Positions 1 to 13,191 of a DNA stretch of 64,000 bases are shown here, piece after piece (within the stretch, counting starts at the first letter, position 1; the number at the start of each line of letters is the position of its first letter). Made by a program: the position numbers and the translations under genes. The stretch comes from Alloscardovia criceti DSM 17774 (GTDB lineage Bacteria > Actinomycetota > Actinomycetes > Actinomycetales > Bifidobacteriaceae): assembly GCF_000376885.1 (NCBI RefSeq), contig NZ_AQXR01000005.1, forward strand, positions 1 through 64,000. The letters run 5' to 3'. Below the pieces are notes generated by a model. The model was not told the origin of the DNA. It made no database searches and worked only from the letters and a program-made list of their open reading frames with translations.

Positions 1-4
1 GAAG

Positions 5-37
5 TGAGGGGTGGCACCGTGTTGGTGTCACCCCTCA
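5..37 (-). terminator. Hairpin downstream of the rRNA operon
   Basis: A 9-bp perfect inverted repeat (TGAGGGGTG / CACCCCTCA) lies 14 bases beyond the 3' end of 5S rRNA. The inner arms also pair (GGCACC with GGTGTC, allowing G-U), giving a long near-continuous stem. There is no clear U tract within the visible bases, so the terminator role is inferred from position and stem strength. Confidence 0.6.
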
Positions 38-50
38 TCATACGTGTGAT

Positions 51-168
51 TGCGGCGGTTTGTTACTCTCCCACACCCTATCGAGTGCAGTACCATCACC
101 GTACTAGGTCTTAGCTACCAGGTTCGAAAAGGATACTGGGCGTTTCCCCTAGGCCATGACCACCGCAA
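51..168 (-). rRNA. rrf: 5S ribosomal RNA
   Basis: On the minus strand the RNA begins near TTGCGGTGGTCATGG at 168 and ends near CCGCCGCAA at 51. The two ends pair, and the internal CGAACC loop E/helix III motif typical of 5S is present. It is the last gene of a leftward 16S-23S-5S operon. About 150 bases separate it from 23S. The ends are estimated to within a few bases. Confidence 0.93.
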
Positions 169-321
169 AATCTTCAATTATCAACCCCATCAATAATGGG
201 CTCATGTATCATTTGTTTCGTGTTTGTGGTTCGGGGACCGGCTAGTAGACGCGACACGTTTCGTGTTCTCATATAATGCTCCTTGTTGAGTATTAATCGT
301 ATTCGCATAAGGAGTGTTCAA

Positions 322-5336
<5,015 letters not shown>

Positions 5337-5700
5337 CTTGCAAAAAGGCCATCAAAAATGACTCACAAAAATAAAATCAACGAAAAAACAAAAAGTTTCA
5401 ACGCACAAAAAAAGACACTCATCAAACCATCACAGTACCCAAACACAAAACAATATTCAGGCGAGCATCACTGGCATTATCAAAACAATAAAAAGTAGTA
5501 CAAAACACGCTCTTGAGTTCTCAAACCACCACAACACAAACCAGCACAACCACTCACAAACCAAGCAATCACACCGCATCAGGCAGCGAATAAAAACAAT
5601 ACACCAAACCACAACCCAGTGCAACCCACACCCCCACAACCCAACAAACACAACCCCACCACGGCGTGTCGAAAAATGGAAGAAAGATCCTCAAAATTCG
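5337..5700 (-). promoter_or_regulatory. rRNA operon leader region
   Basis: This A/C-rich (on +) stretch upstream of 16S contains no credible gene. On the minus strand it carries GGTTTGAGAACTCAAGAGCG near 5508-5527, a TTGAGAAC-like block matching the element in the spacer and expected in rRNA leaders for antitermination. A precise minus-strand -35/-10 pair could not be fixed. The rrn promoter probably lies between 5600 and 5800. Confidence 0.5.
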
Positions 5701-5838
5701 GAAAATTTCATCCACCGAGTTGTAGGAAGTAAAAAATTGCTCGGATTTCAGTTTTCGTGTCGTTCTATTTTACCAACGCAAACCTGAAATCCCTAAAAGC
5801 AACCACATTGAAGCTGACCGAGAACTGTATAAACATGC

Positions 5839-5867
5839 ATGACAACGTTAATTCAATTAACTATACT
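5839..5867 (+). promoter_or_regulatory. Sigma-70-type promoter for the acetoin reductase gene
   Basis: ATGACA at 5839-5844, a 17-base spacer and TATACT at 5862-5867, followed by a leader of about 75 bases and a good ribosome binding site (AAAGGAG) before the ATG at 5950. It points away from the rRNA operon. Confidence 0.6.
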
Positions 5868-5949
5868 GTTTTTATGAAATATTAAAGATTTAAGCTCTTC
5901 TTCTTAAATTCTTTTCGAGATATTTCATTTCTCATACAAAGGAGTATTT

Positions 5950-6726
5950 ATGGCAGATAAGAAAGTTGCGCTCGTCACGGGCGGTGCACAGGGTATTGGT
6001 GAGGCTGCAGTTCGTCGTCTAAGCGCAGATGGTTTTGCTGTTGCTATCGCAGACCTCAATCTGGAGGGAGCGCAGGCTCTGGCAGATGAATTGAACGCCA
6101 ACGGCGGTACGGCCCTCGCGATTAAGCTGGATGTTTCCGACCAGGCGGCAGTTGATGCGGCTGTGGATGAGGCTACTGAAAAGTTGGGCGATTTCAACGT
6201 TATCGTCAATAACGCAGGTCTTGCACCTACCACTCCAGTAGGTACGGTTACACCAGAGCAGTTTGAGCTCGTAACCAAGGTCAATATTGCAGGCACTATG
6301 TGGGGCGTACAGTCCGCTACGCGCAAGTTCCGCGAGCTTGGTCATGGTGGCAAGATTATCAACGCCACATCCCAGGCCGGCGTGGTAGGCAATCCAAATC
6401 TTATGTTGTACTGCTCCACGAAGTTCGCTATTCGTGGCATCACTCAGGTTGCTGCACGTGAGCTCGCTTCTGAAGGCATTTTGGTAAACGCGTATGCACC
6501 TGGCATTGTAAAGACTCCAATGATGATGGATATTGCGCATCAGGTTGCAGTCAATGCCGGCAAGGATGACGAGTGGGGTATGAGCACATTCTCCAAGGAT
6601 ATTGCGTTGGGTCGTTTGAGCGAGCCCGAGGATGTGGCTGCTGCTATTTCCTTCCTCGCTGGTCCGGACTCGGATTACGTCACCGGTCATACCTTGGAAG
6701 TCGATGGCGGCATGCAGTTCCACTGA
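5950..6726 (+). CDS. budC: (S)-acetoin-forming diacetyl reductase / 2,3-butanediol dehydrogenase (SDR family)
   Basis: A 258-residue classical short-chain dehydrogenase. The N-terminal TGGAQGIG motif is the Rossmann nucleotide loop, NNAG follows near residue 90, and the catalytic Ser and YCSTK (Tyr-x3-Lys) lie near 141-160. The ending ([11 protein letters not shown], then [11 protein letters not shown]) and the SQAG/GNP segment match the acetoin/diacetyl reductase (BudC) subfamily rather than fatty-acid reductases. Reaction: NADH-dependent reduction of diacetyl to acetoin and acetoin to 2,3-butanediol, in the cytoplasm, probably as a redox sink. It is monocistronic. The start is set by AAAGGAG 8 bases upstream. 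Exact stereochemistry and preferred substrate are inference. Confidence 0.85.
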   Translation: MADKKVALVTGGAQGIGEAAVRRLSADGFAVAIADLNLEGAQALADELNANGGTALAIKLDVSDQAAVDAAVDEATEKLGDFNVIVNNAGLAPTTPVGTVTPEQFELVTKVNIAGTMWGVQSATRKFRELGHGGKIINATSQAGVVGNPNLMLYCSTKFAIRGITQVAARELASEGILVNAYAPGIVKTPMMMDIAHQVAVNAGKDDEWGMSTFSKDIALGRLSEPEDVAAAISFLAGPDSDYVTGHTLEVDGGMQFH

Positions 6727-6925
6727 TACGCACATCTCCATCGCTTGCCTCTCCCGTAACAGAGAGCTAAAGCATAGGCAGCAGGCGATGGGCACACCAT
6801 GAACGTGTGGTTTTCACAGCAATGTGGGCCACACGTTTTGTATGCGAGCGTCTACGGCGGCAAGGTGGACTATTGAATTAAACAGCCGAATTGGACATTA
6901 GGTAAAAACACAGGATGTTCTCAAA

Positions 6926-6956
6926 ATAAAAAAACCTCAGTCAAAACTGACTGAGG
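6926..6956 (-). terminator. Rho-independent terminator after tRNA-Lys(CTT)
   Basis: Stem CCTCAGTC (6935-6942) / GACTGAGG (6949-6956) with a 6-base loop. On the minus strand it is followed by a run of seven T (the A run at 6928-6934). It ends the leftward tRNA transcript and may also insulate the convergent acetoin reductase gene. Confidence 0.85.
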
Positions 6957-6964
6957 AAAAAACG

Positions 6965-7038
6965 TGCCCCCTCAGGGATTCGAACCCTGGACACGCGGAT
7001 TAAGAGTCCGCTGCTCTAACCAGCTGAGCTAAAGGGGC
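6965..7038 (-). tRNA. tRNA-Lys (anticodon CTT)
   Basis: Minus-strand cloverleaf: acceptor GCCCCTT / AGGGGGC, D-arm with AGCTCAGCTGG, anticodon loop CTCTTAA giving anticodon CTT (reads AAG), and T-arm CAGGG-TTCGAAT-CCCTG. The discriminator is A and the CCA end is not encoded. It has its own promoter and terminator. Confidence 0.95.
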
Positions 7039-7061
7039 GTTGTTTCTGGCAACGTGTAATT

Positions 7062-7089
7062 ACTATACTCAGTTTTTGTCCGAGTGCAA
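7062..7089 (-). promoter_or_regulatory. Promoter of tRNA-Lys(CTT)
   Basis: On the minus strand TTGCAC (7089-7084), a 16-base spacer and TATAGT (7067-7062), placed so that transcription would begin about 15-20 bases before the mature tRNA 5' end. Confidence 0.6.
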
Positions 7090-7241
7090 ATACGACACGC
7101 CGAAAAATCATCGAATATATCCGAGGCGTCTTAGCGCATCCACGAACCCGCCTTATACCCGCCATATAAGCGTGGGCGCCCAGCCACAAAACTGAACGCC
7201 CACACAATGTCTTAACTCATGAGAATCTTAACGCGTTAGAA

Positions 7242-8762
7242 TCACACAATCTTTGGCATAGGTGTGGTCAACGATGTGGTGAGGTTGATATGCACAACGC
7301 CTGCCCCAGCGTGTATTTCCACCTTCTTCAGAGTGACGGTGCGCTCAGCCTCCGGCAAAGAATCGTTATCCGTCATCGTTGCTGGAGACTTCACTGGCAA
7401 AACTGCCAATGAATTGAAGTCAATGCCGAGTTCCTCAGCGCGAGCCTTCTCTGCAGCCAGAATGTCTTCAAAGCCATCCTTGAGGATAACGCGTTCAGCA
7501 GGCACACCATAAGCTTTTTCGATGACCCAGCGCACATTATCCATGAAATCAGCTCCACGCTTGCTCTCAGGACGGAAGTTCGGGTCTGCCTTATCCAGTG
7601 CATTGATGAGGCCATCGAGCTGATCGACTAAGCCTTCTCCACCATCGCGCCAAAGGTTGCCAGCAATTGGATCTCTAAATCCAAGCTCTGCAGCCGTTTC
7701 ACGTAGCTGAGGCAGCTCATCATCCTCACCCTCCCACAGGTTGATCATTGGGAAGGATGCGATGCCCAGCTTTTCCAGTCTGCCCACAGCAAATGGGTAA
7801 CGCCACTGCAAGGTTGGATCGTCACGCCATGTAGTAGCACGCGTAACGACGACTGCAGCTGCCGGCCACTGAGCGCCATACTCACGAGAAGCAATATCCA
7901 GCCACTTCTGTGCGCCCGCATCTGTGCCATAACCTGCTTCTACGACGATGACATCGTGCAAAGCACACGCCAAATCCACAGCCGTCAAGCCTGGGATGCC
8001 CAAGGACACGTTACCGAATGGACCGCAATGGATGTAGACAGGAGAGCCTTCAGAGCTTTCCATATATGCTGGCTGCACAGCGTTGCCAATAACGCGCACA
8101 ATGCGTTCGATATCCACGAATTCTTTTACCCGTACAGGCTTGCCCGTTTCCGCAGAATTACCGGCAATCATGGCACCAATGCGTTCGGAAATTTCCTCCA
8201 CGCTACGAGACAAGGTGACGATTTGCATCATCTCGCTAGCTGGTGTGAGCACTGTGCGCTCGGCAAGCTTTCCACCGTCTACGCTGATAGAACGCAAAGA
8301 ACGGCTTGGTGTCTCAGATACGCGAGGAATAACCACTGTGGATAAAATGCCATCATCCACGGCTTTTTCACAGAAGGCCACAAGAAGGTTCTGCGCGTCC
8401 GCAATGCGTGCCATTTCTCCCGTAAGACCCCAGTCTGCGATTTCCGGATGAGAAAGTGTGGACTTTCCACCGCCGGAAGCGCCGCCCTTGGAACCTGCTG
8501 CAGTAATGCCCATGCTTGGTTGGCGCAAAACCGCAGCAGCATCGATGCCACGCTTGCGCAACGCATCGATTAACGCGATGGTGGTAGTCGTCTTACCCTC
8601 ACCACGGGATGCCTTCAGTGGCGTAGAAGCCGTAACCAGAACGACCTTGCCCTGCTTGTAATGCGCAGGATTCCGCTTTACTTCGTCCAAAAATGCCATT
8701 GCATCAATTTTTTGCACATCGCCATATGTGCTTGCATACTGGGTTAATTTTTCAGCAATCAT
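7242..8762 (-). CDS. fhs: Formate-tetrahydrofolate ligase
   Basis: A 506-residue protein matching the compact formyl-THF synthetase family: ATP + formate + tetrahydrofolate to 10-formyl-THF, feeding purine and fMet-tRNA synthesis. The P-loop is RGEGKTTTTIAL near residues 53-64, followed by RQPSMGIT and the K/G-rich segment SKGGASGGGKS that contacts substrates. VEAGYGTDAGAQKW (near 290) corresponds to the conserved ATEAGFGAD-type motif. The ATG at 8762 is preceded by an AGGAAGG-like Shine-Dalgarno. The family is useful to organisms that make formate by pyruvate formate-lyase. It lies 100 bases downstream of the dipeptidase gene on the same strand, so partial co-transcription is possible. Confidence 0.93.
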   Translation of the reverse strand: MIAEKLTQYASTYGDVQKIDAMAFLDEVKRNPAHYKQGKVVLVTASTPLKASRGEGKTTTTIALIDALRKRGIDAAAVLRQPSMGITAAGSKGGASGGGKSTLSHPEIADWGLTGEMARIADAQNLLVAFCEKAVDDGILSTVVIPRVSETPSRSLRSISVDGGKLAERTVLTPASEMMQIVTLSRSVEEISERIGAMIAGNSAETGKPVRVKEFVDIERIVRVIGNAVQPAYMESSEGSPVYIHCGPFGNVSLGIPGLTAVDLACALHDVIVVEAGYGTDAGAQKWLDIASREYGAQWPAAAVVVTRATTWRDDPTLQWRYPFAVGRLEKLGIASFPMINLWEGEDDELPQLRETAAELGFRDPIAGNLWRDGGEGLVDQLDGLINALDKADPNFRPESKRGADFMDNVRWVIEKAYGVPAERVILKDGFEDILAAEKARAEELGIDFNSLAVLPVKSPATMTDNDSLPEAERTVTLKKVEIHAGAGVVHINLTTSLTTPMPKIV

Positions 8763-8862
8763 GCCAAGCCTTCCTCGTTGTTGTCCTCACATGTAGCGTG
8801 CGGCGCACGCCATCATATGCTTTAAAGTTTGTCTTCTCCGTTGTGCTGTGAAAGTTCCACAT

Positions 8863-10389
8863 TTAATTGTCGGACATGAAGAATGCGTTCTGCATACTCA
8901 TGCTCGTGGTGTACAAAACTCGGGAAAGCACATCATTGGTTTCTTTTTGAGCGATATCGCAGATGGACTGATTTGCCGCCTCCAAAATGGTGCGCACGCG
9001 CTGATCCTTGGTATCTGCCACCGCCTGCTCGCCCTCGCGGGCAGCGAAGGCGGCGACCTTCTTATCGGTATCGATAATGGTTGCTACGCCCGCAGCGCCG
9101 GTCTTTTGGGTATAACGGTCGATGTGTGCACGGTTTTCATGGAAACGTGCATCGGCGAGCGCGGCAATGACGCGATTTGCCCAGTAGAAGTTCTGCGCAG
9201 TGTCCACTGTTTCCGTTGTACCCGTGAGATAGCGCGGAATGGAATCCACATTGGTAAATACAGGGATAAATGCGTTGAACGGATTTGAGCCATATGCAGT
9301 CCACTGAATAGCGCGGGAAGCCTCCGGCGCATATGGACGAATCTGGATGGCGCACAGGTCACAATTACGGTTGATGCCCACGGTGCGGAATTGGTTGCGC
9401 GTCGCCTCAGTGCCATTCTTGCCATAAGGGTCGAACGGCGTGCCTTGATAATGACTGCTCAAGGCGTACTTCACGTCTTCGATAGTGATCTTGTTTTCTG
9501 GCTGGCGAGCCCATGGAATGTCATCACTCATTGGGCTATGCAACGCGTTTGGTGTATCCCAGTCCTCATCATATGGATTGAAGAATCGCTGAATCCACCA
9601 CGCGCGAGGCGTGTTATACACGTGATCAGAATCCGAATGAGAGCCGAAAGCTAGGCGTGGGTTAAACAGGCTGACATTTTCTACAGCCAAATCCAAATGA
9701 TGTTCTTCTACAAAGTCCAGCAAATCTGCCGAGCACATGTGATCTTCTTGATTGCCAAACGCATCATCAAAGTCGAATTCGTCGATGCCTAACTGATTTG
9801 GCATAACCACATACGAATCGTCTGGCACACGCTTAGCCATCCAGTGATGACCACCCACGGTTTCCAGCCACCAAATTTCATCCACGTCACTGAAAGCAAT
9901 GCCGTTCATCTCGTAGGTGCCATACTGCTCCAGCAAAGCACCGAGACGCTCCACACCTTCGCGAGCGGAGCGAATATACGGCAAAACGATGGTGAGCATA
10001 TCCTCTTCGCCAATGCCCCCAGGGATTTCCGGCTGACCACCCTGCGCCTTTACCAGCTCAACCAACGGATCTGCACCCAACACACGCTCGTTGCTTGTCA
10101 AAGTTTCTGTAGCGCTCATCGCCACATTGAGCTCGTTCACACCATGCTCAGCCCACAAGCCGTTTTTCAACAAAGCATCCGGCACCGAAGTGTAGCGCAT
10201 AGGATTATCTGGCAAATCAATCTCTACATGGCTAATCACGCTCTTGTAATGGCGTGGCTGATCTTCTGGATGAACAACCTTGAATTCTTTTTCTGTGAAT
10301 TCGCCATTGGAAGCATCTTCATTACGAGCAATAATGGTGGAACCATCATAACTAGCATTTTTACCGACGAGGATAGTTGTGCAAGGCAT
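8863..10389 (-). CDS. pepD: Family C69 dipeptidase (PepD type)
   Basis: A 508-residue Ntn-hydrolase-type peptidase. The very short leader MPC places the expected nucleophile at Cys3 after trimming, and the following TTILVGKNASYDGSTIIARNE-like stretch is the hallmark start of family C69. Further family blocks are NELNVAMSATETL (near 85), WWLETVGGHHW (near 170) and TVGINRNCDLCAIQIRP (near 345). It hydrolyses a broad range of dipeptides in the cytoplasm, the last step of peptide use. No signal peptide. The gene starts at ATG 10389 after a GAAAGGG ribosome binding site. It is possibly co-transcribed with fhs downstream. Confidence 0.9.
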   Translation of the reverse strand: MPCTTILVGKNASYDGSTIIARNEDASNGEFTEKEFKVVHPEDQPRHYKSVISHVEIDLPDNPMRYTSVPDALLKNGLWAEHGVNELNVAMSATETLTSNERVLGADPLVELVKAQGGQPEIPGGIGEEDMLTIVLPYIRSAREGVERLGALLEQYGTYEMNGIAFSDVDEIWWLETVGGHHWMAKRVPDDSYVVMPNQLGIDEFDFDDAFGNQEDHMCSADLLDFVEEHHLDLAVENVSLFNPRLAFGSHSDSDHVYNTPRAWWIQRFFNPYDEDWDTPNALHSPMSDDIPWARQPENKITIEDVKYALSSHYQGTPFDPYGKNGTEATRNQFRTVGINRNCDLCAIQIRPYAPEASRAIQWTAYGSNPFNAFIPVFTNVDSIPRYLTGTTETVDTAQNFYWANRVIAALADARFHENRAHIDRYTQKTGAAGVATIIDTDKKVAAFAAREGEQAVADTKDQRVRTILEAANQSICDIAQKETNDVLSRVLYTTSMSMQNAFFMSDN

Positions 10390-10613
10390 GTGCGCCCTTT
10401 CTTCGGCCGTTTGCGATTGTGAGTAATCGTGTCATTCTGTTATTTTTGCAAGATTTTGCACAGGACACTTCACGCGGAAGTTTCATATGAAAAATCACCG
10501 CAATTTCAAGGTATGTGACAATTACCTTGTCCTTCAGATACTATCACTACGACCCCATTTTATAAGCTGTCATGGCTAGACGATTGCACGATGAAGCCCC
10601 GTCAGAACGCGTT

Positions 10614-11168
10614 TTACGATGCGCGTGAGTTGAGATAAATCTCACCGTAATCGATGACCATCTGTGTGCGGAAAACAACTGAGCGCAATTCATTGAGATA
10701 AAAACCCTCATGAAGTTCAAGGATGGGCTCATCCGTACCGTACACGCACAATTTGTAAGCGTGCTCTTTATCCGGCGGTTGTGGGCCGTTATATCGGGTG
10801 ATAACCGCAGGATTCGTTTGGCGGGCAAGGGCACCACCGGCGGAATTCCTTCCCTGAACCGCTTCCGGGATAAGCGTTGGAAGATTACGAGAAAAATCTT
10901 CCGGCACTTGCAACGCATGCGCATCGTTAAAGTCATACATCAGAGCGTCCACAGGCACATTCGCCACTGTCCAATGAATCCATTGGAATCCGCAAACAGG
11001 GATAGCATCGTCATCGAAGAACTCCCAATGCAGATAACGCACTGCTGGATTCATACGGTCAATATAAAACGGAAACGACGTCGTTGGGTATCCGTCTGTT
11101 ACATGCTCCTGAGGAGCAAACTTGCCGTATTTATCAGGAATTTGAGTAAAATCAGCAGAAATCTTCAT
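10614..11168 (-). CDS. YbhB/YbcL family PEBP-like protein
   Basis: A 184-residue protein of the phosphatidylethanolamine-binding / Raf-kinase-inhibitor-like family. The family fold markers are HWTVANVP (near residue 66), GRNSAGG (near 107) and the ligand-pocket block YNGPQPPDKEHAY (near 126). It has no signal peptide and is slightly longer than the usual 150-160 residues because of an N-terminal extension. Bacterial members lack a settled biochemical role; anion or lipid-headgroup binding is inferred from the fold. It is a lone minus-strand gene between holB and pepD. Confidence 0.85.
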   Translation of the reverse strand: MKISADFTQIPDKYGKFAPQEHVTDGYPTTSFPFYIDRMNPAVRYLHWEFFDDDAIPVCGFQWIHWTVANVPVDALMYDFNDAHALQVPEDFSRNLPTLIPEAVQGRNSAGGALARQTNPAVITRYNGPQPPDKEHAYKLCVYGTDEPILELHEGFYLNELRSVVFRTQMVIDYGEIYLNSRAS

Positions 11169-11301
11169 ACTTCCAGTATGCCACTGTTTAACTTTTCTCA
11201 GTTATATTTTCATATCATCCACGCAATGTAGACGACATTTTGCGCAAAACGTTCAGTCAGTACTTTCTTTTTACCTTCTTCCGTCCTTCTTTACGCAAAC
11301 T

Positions 11302-12465
11302 CTATGCAAACACCAGCGAGGTCAACAATGCTTCCAATGCCAGAAGAATAGGCGTATTGCCTTGAATGCGGCGCTTCGCCACATCGATGCGCGCGATGGC
11401 GTCCAGTGCCTGCTGACGGCTGACGCGCACAGATAGTGCGGCTATTTCTTCGGAAAATTCCTGATTGATTAAACCACTGACCAGCTCGGCATTATTGTGA
11501 ATCACACAAATATCGCGGAATACGCTGGCGATGGTGCTCAAACCACGGTCGATGACATCTCTCGACAAACGTGTCACTCTGCGTTTGACATCATCCTTCT
11601 TGCCGATGGCATTGAATTGCGCACGCAGAGAAGCATCCATGGAGTCCTTGTCCCCTAAACCATGAATGCGTCTAAATTCTAACTGTTCCTTTTCTACCTG
11701 AGCGTTGACGGTCGTTTCGGCTTGATCTTGGGCGGACTTTGTTAATTCATCCGCAAGCAGCACAGCATGCGAGGAGCGCGTCATGGAGACTAAATTATCG
11801 ACGATATCATTGCGCATGCGCACGGCTTCCGCATCCGTGGCATACAGACGCGCAATGCCAATGTGTCCCTGAGCTAAGCGGGCAAATTGCTTGGCTTTGT
11901 GCTCATCCACGCCTGTGCTATCCATTAAGAAATCCGCCACGGCCTGCAAGGGTGGCACGGCTAATGTAACAATGCGCGTACGCGAACGAATGGTCGGTAG
12001 CACGTCTTGCGCAGAAGGTGCGCACAAGAGCCAAATTGTGTGATCGCTCGGCTCTTCGATATCCTTGAGCAACACATTGGTCGTGCGCTCGCTCATACGA
12101 TCCACGTCTTCAATAATGATGATTTTCCACGGCGCAAGCACAGGCATCTGCTCGGAAGAAGCCACGAGTTGGCGCACTTGGTCGATGGTAATGCTGACGC
12201 GGTCTGTAGCCAGCGTCACCACATCCGGATGCGTGCCCGCCTGGATAAGGTGGCAGGTTTCGCACTGCCCGCAGCCATGGTTCGGGCAATTCAACGCCAT
12301 GGCAAACGCTTGGGCTATATTCGAGCGTCCCGATCCTGCTGGACCGCAAATAAGCCAAGACTGCGCAATGTCCTTTGTAGAAACGGCGACACGGCTGAGC
12401 AAATCCACCACAGGTTGCTGGCCGATAATCGATGACCACACCGATGAGGTTGTGAGGCTATCCAT
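11302..12465 (-). CDS. holB: DNA polymerase III delta-prime subunit
   Basis: A 387-residue clamp-loader subunit when started at ATG 12465 (MDSLTTSS), 8 bases after the tmk stop. An open frame continues upstream but only inside tmk. The N-terminal AAA+ module has a P-loop with Arg in place of Lys (GPAGSGRS, near 33), as expected for delta-prime subunits that do not hydrolyse ATP. It also has the Zn-binding cluster Cys...CGQCETC, an SRTRI sensor-like motif and the helical collar domain. It acts with DnaX and delta to load the beta clamp. Order topA-tmk-holB on one strand suggests co-transcription. Confidence 0.92.
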   Translation of the reverse strand: MDSLTTSSVWSSIIGQQPVVDLLSRVAVSTKDIAQSWLICGPAGSGRSNIAQAFAMALNCPNHGCGQCETCHLIQAGTHPDVVTLATDRVSITIDQVRQLVASSEQMPVLAPWKIIIIEDVDRMSERTTNVLLKDIEEPSDHTIWLLCAPSAQDVLPTIRSRTRIVTLAVPPLQAVADFLMDSTGVDEHKAKQFARLAQGHIGIARLYATDAEAVRMRNDIVDNLVSMTRSSHAVLLADELTKSAQDQAETTVNAQVEKEQLEFRRIHGLGDKDSMDASLRAQFNAIGKKDDVKRRVTRLSRDVIDRGLSTIASVFRDICVIHNNAELVSGLINQEFSEEIAALSVRVSRQQALDAIARIDVAKRRIQGNTPILLALEALLTSLVFA

Positions 12466-12473
12466 GTGCTGCC

Positions 12474-13124
12474 TTACTGATCGGATTGCTTGGACTCGGA
12501 CAGGGATGCACTCTGTGCACTGAGTTTTTCGGCATCCGAGCGAATGGACTGCCACACCTCGTCGATGCTCTGAGAGGCATCGATAATGCAACATCTGCGC
12601 GGATCGGCCTGAGCAATGTCTAAAAAGGCTTGACGGGTACGATCGAAAAATGCTTTGCCAGAGGATTCAAGTCGATCCAATTCACCCGTTAAGCGTGCAC
12701 GAGACTGCTCGAAACTCATATCCAAAAGATAAGTACGCTGCGGTTGCAGGCCGCGCGTAGCAAATGTGGATAATTCACGAATATCGCTCATGGTCAGCTC
12801 GCGACCGCCACTTTGGTACGCCAAGGAAGAATCCACATAGCGGTCAGAAATCACAACATGTCCTGCCTCCAAGGCGGGACGAATAACCGTATCCACATGA
12901 TGTGCGCGATCCGCGGCATAGAGCAAGGCCTCGGCGCGTGCGGAAATGTCATCACCATGCAGAAGCATGTGACGGATGCTCATGCCGAGCTGTGTGCCAC
13001 CCGGCTCGCGTGTCACAACTACACGGCGTCCGAGCTGCTCGAAATAGGCTTGGAGCTTTGCCACCTGCGTGCTCTTCCCCACTGCGTCCACGCCTTCAAA
13101 GGTGATAAAAAGACCTGAAGTCAT
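12474..13124 (-). CDS. tmk: Thymidylate kinase
   Basis: A 216-residue dTMP kinase: dTMP + ATP to dTDP + ADP, essential for dTTP supply. Motifs are the P-loop [11 protein letters not shown] (residues 8-18), REPGGT (near 40), and the substrate motif [11 protein letters not shown] (near 93-103). It continues to a short, Ser/Gln-rich C-terminal tail that is slightly longer than usual. The stop at 12474 lies 8 bases before the holB start. topA ends 67 bases upstream, so the three genes are probably one transcription unit. Confidence 0.95.
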   Translation of the reverse strand: MTSGLFITFEGVDAVGKSTQVAKLQAYFEQLGRRVVVTREPGGTQLGMSIRHMLLHGDDISARAEALLYAADRAHHVDTVIRPALEAGHVVISDRYVDSSLAYQSGGRELTMSDIRELSTFATRGLQPQRTYLLDMSFEQSRARLTGELDRLESSGKAFFDRTRQAFLDIAQADPRRCCIIDASQSIDEVWQSIRSDAEKLSAQSASLSESKQSDQ

Positions 13125-13191
13125 CTTTTCCTCAGTTATTTCCTTACGTCTGTGCGCATCTTACACGTATGCGGATGCGTTACTCGTTCGA

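Noticed and set aside
5-37. Start of a repeat array at the left edge
   Set aside because: The inverted repeat occurs once and lies just after 5S rRNA, so a terminator explains it. No CRISPR-like regularly spaced repeats were found anywhere in the window.
6019-6795. A 258-codon minus-strand frame opposite the acetoin reductase gene
   Set aside because: Same span as a convincing SDR gene; no family motifs and no start signal.
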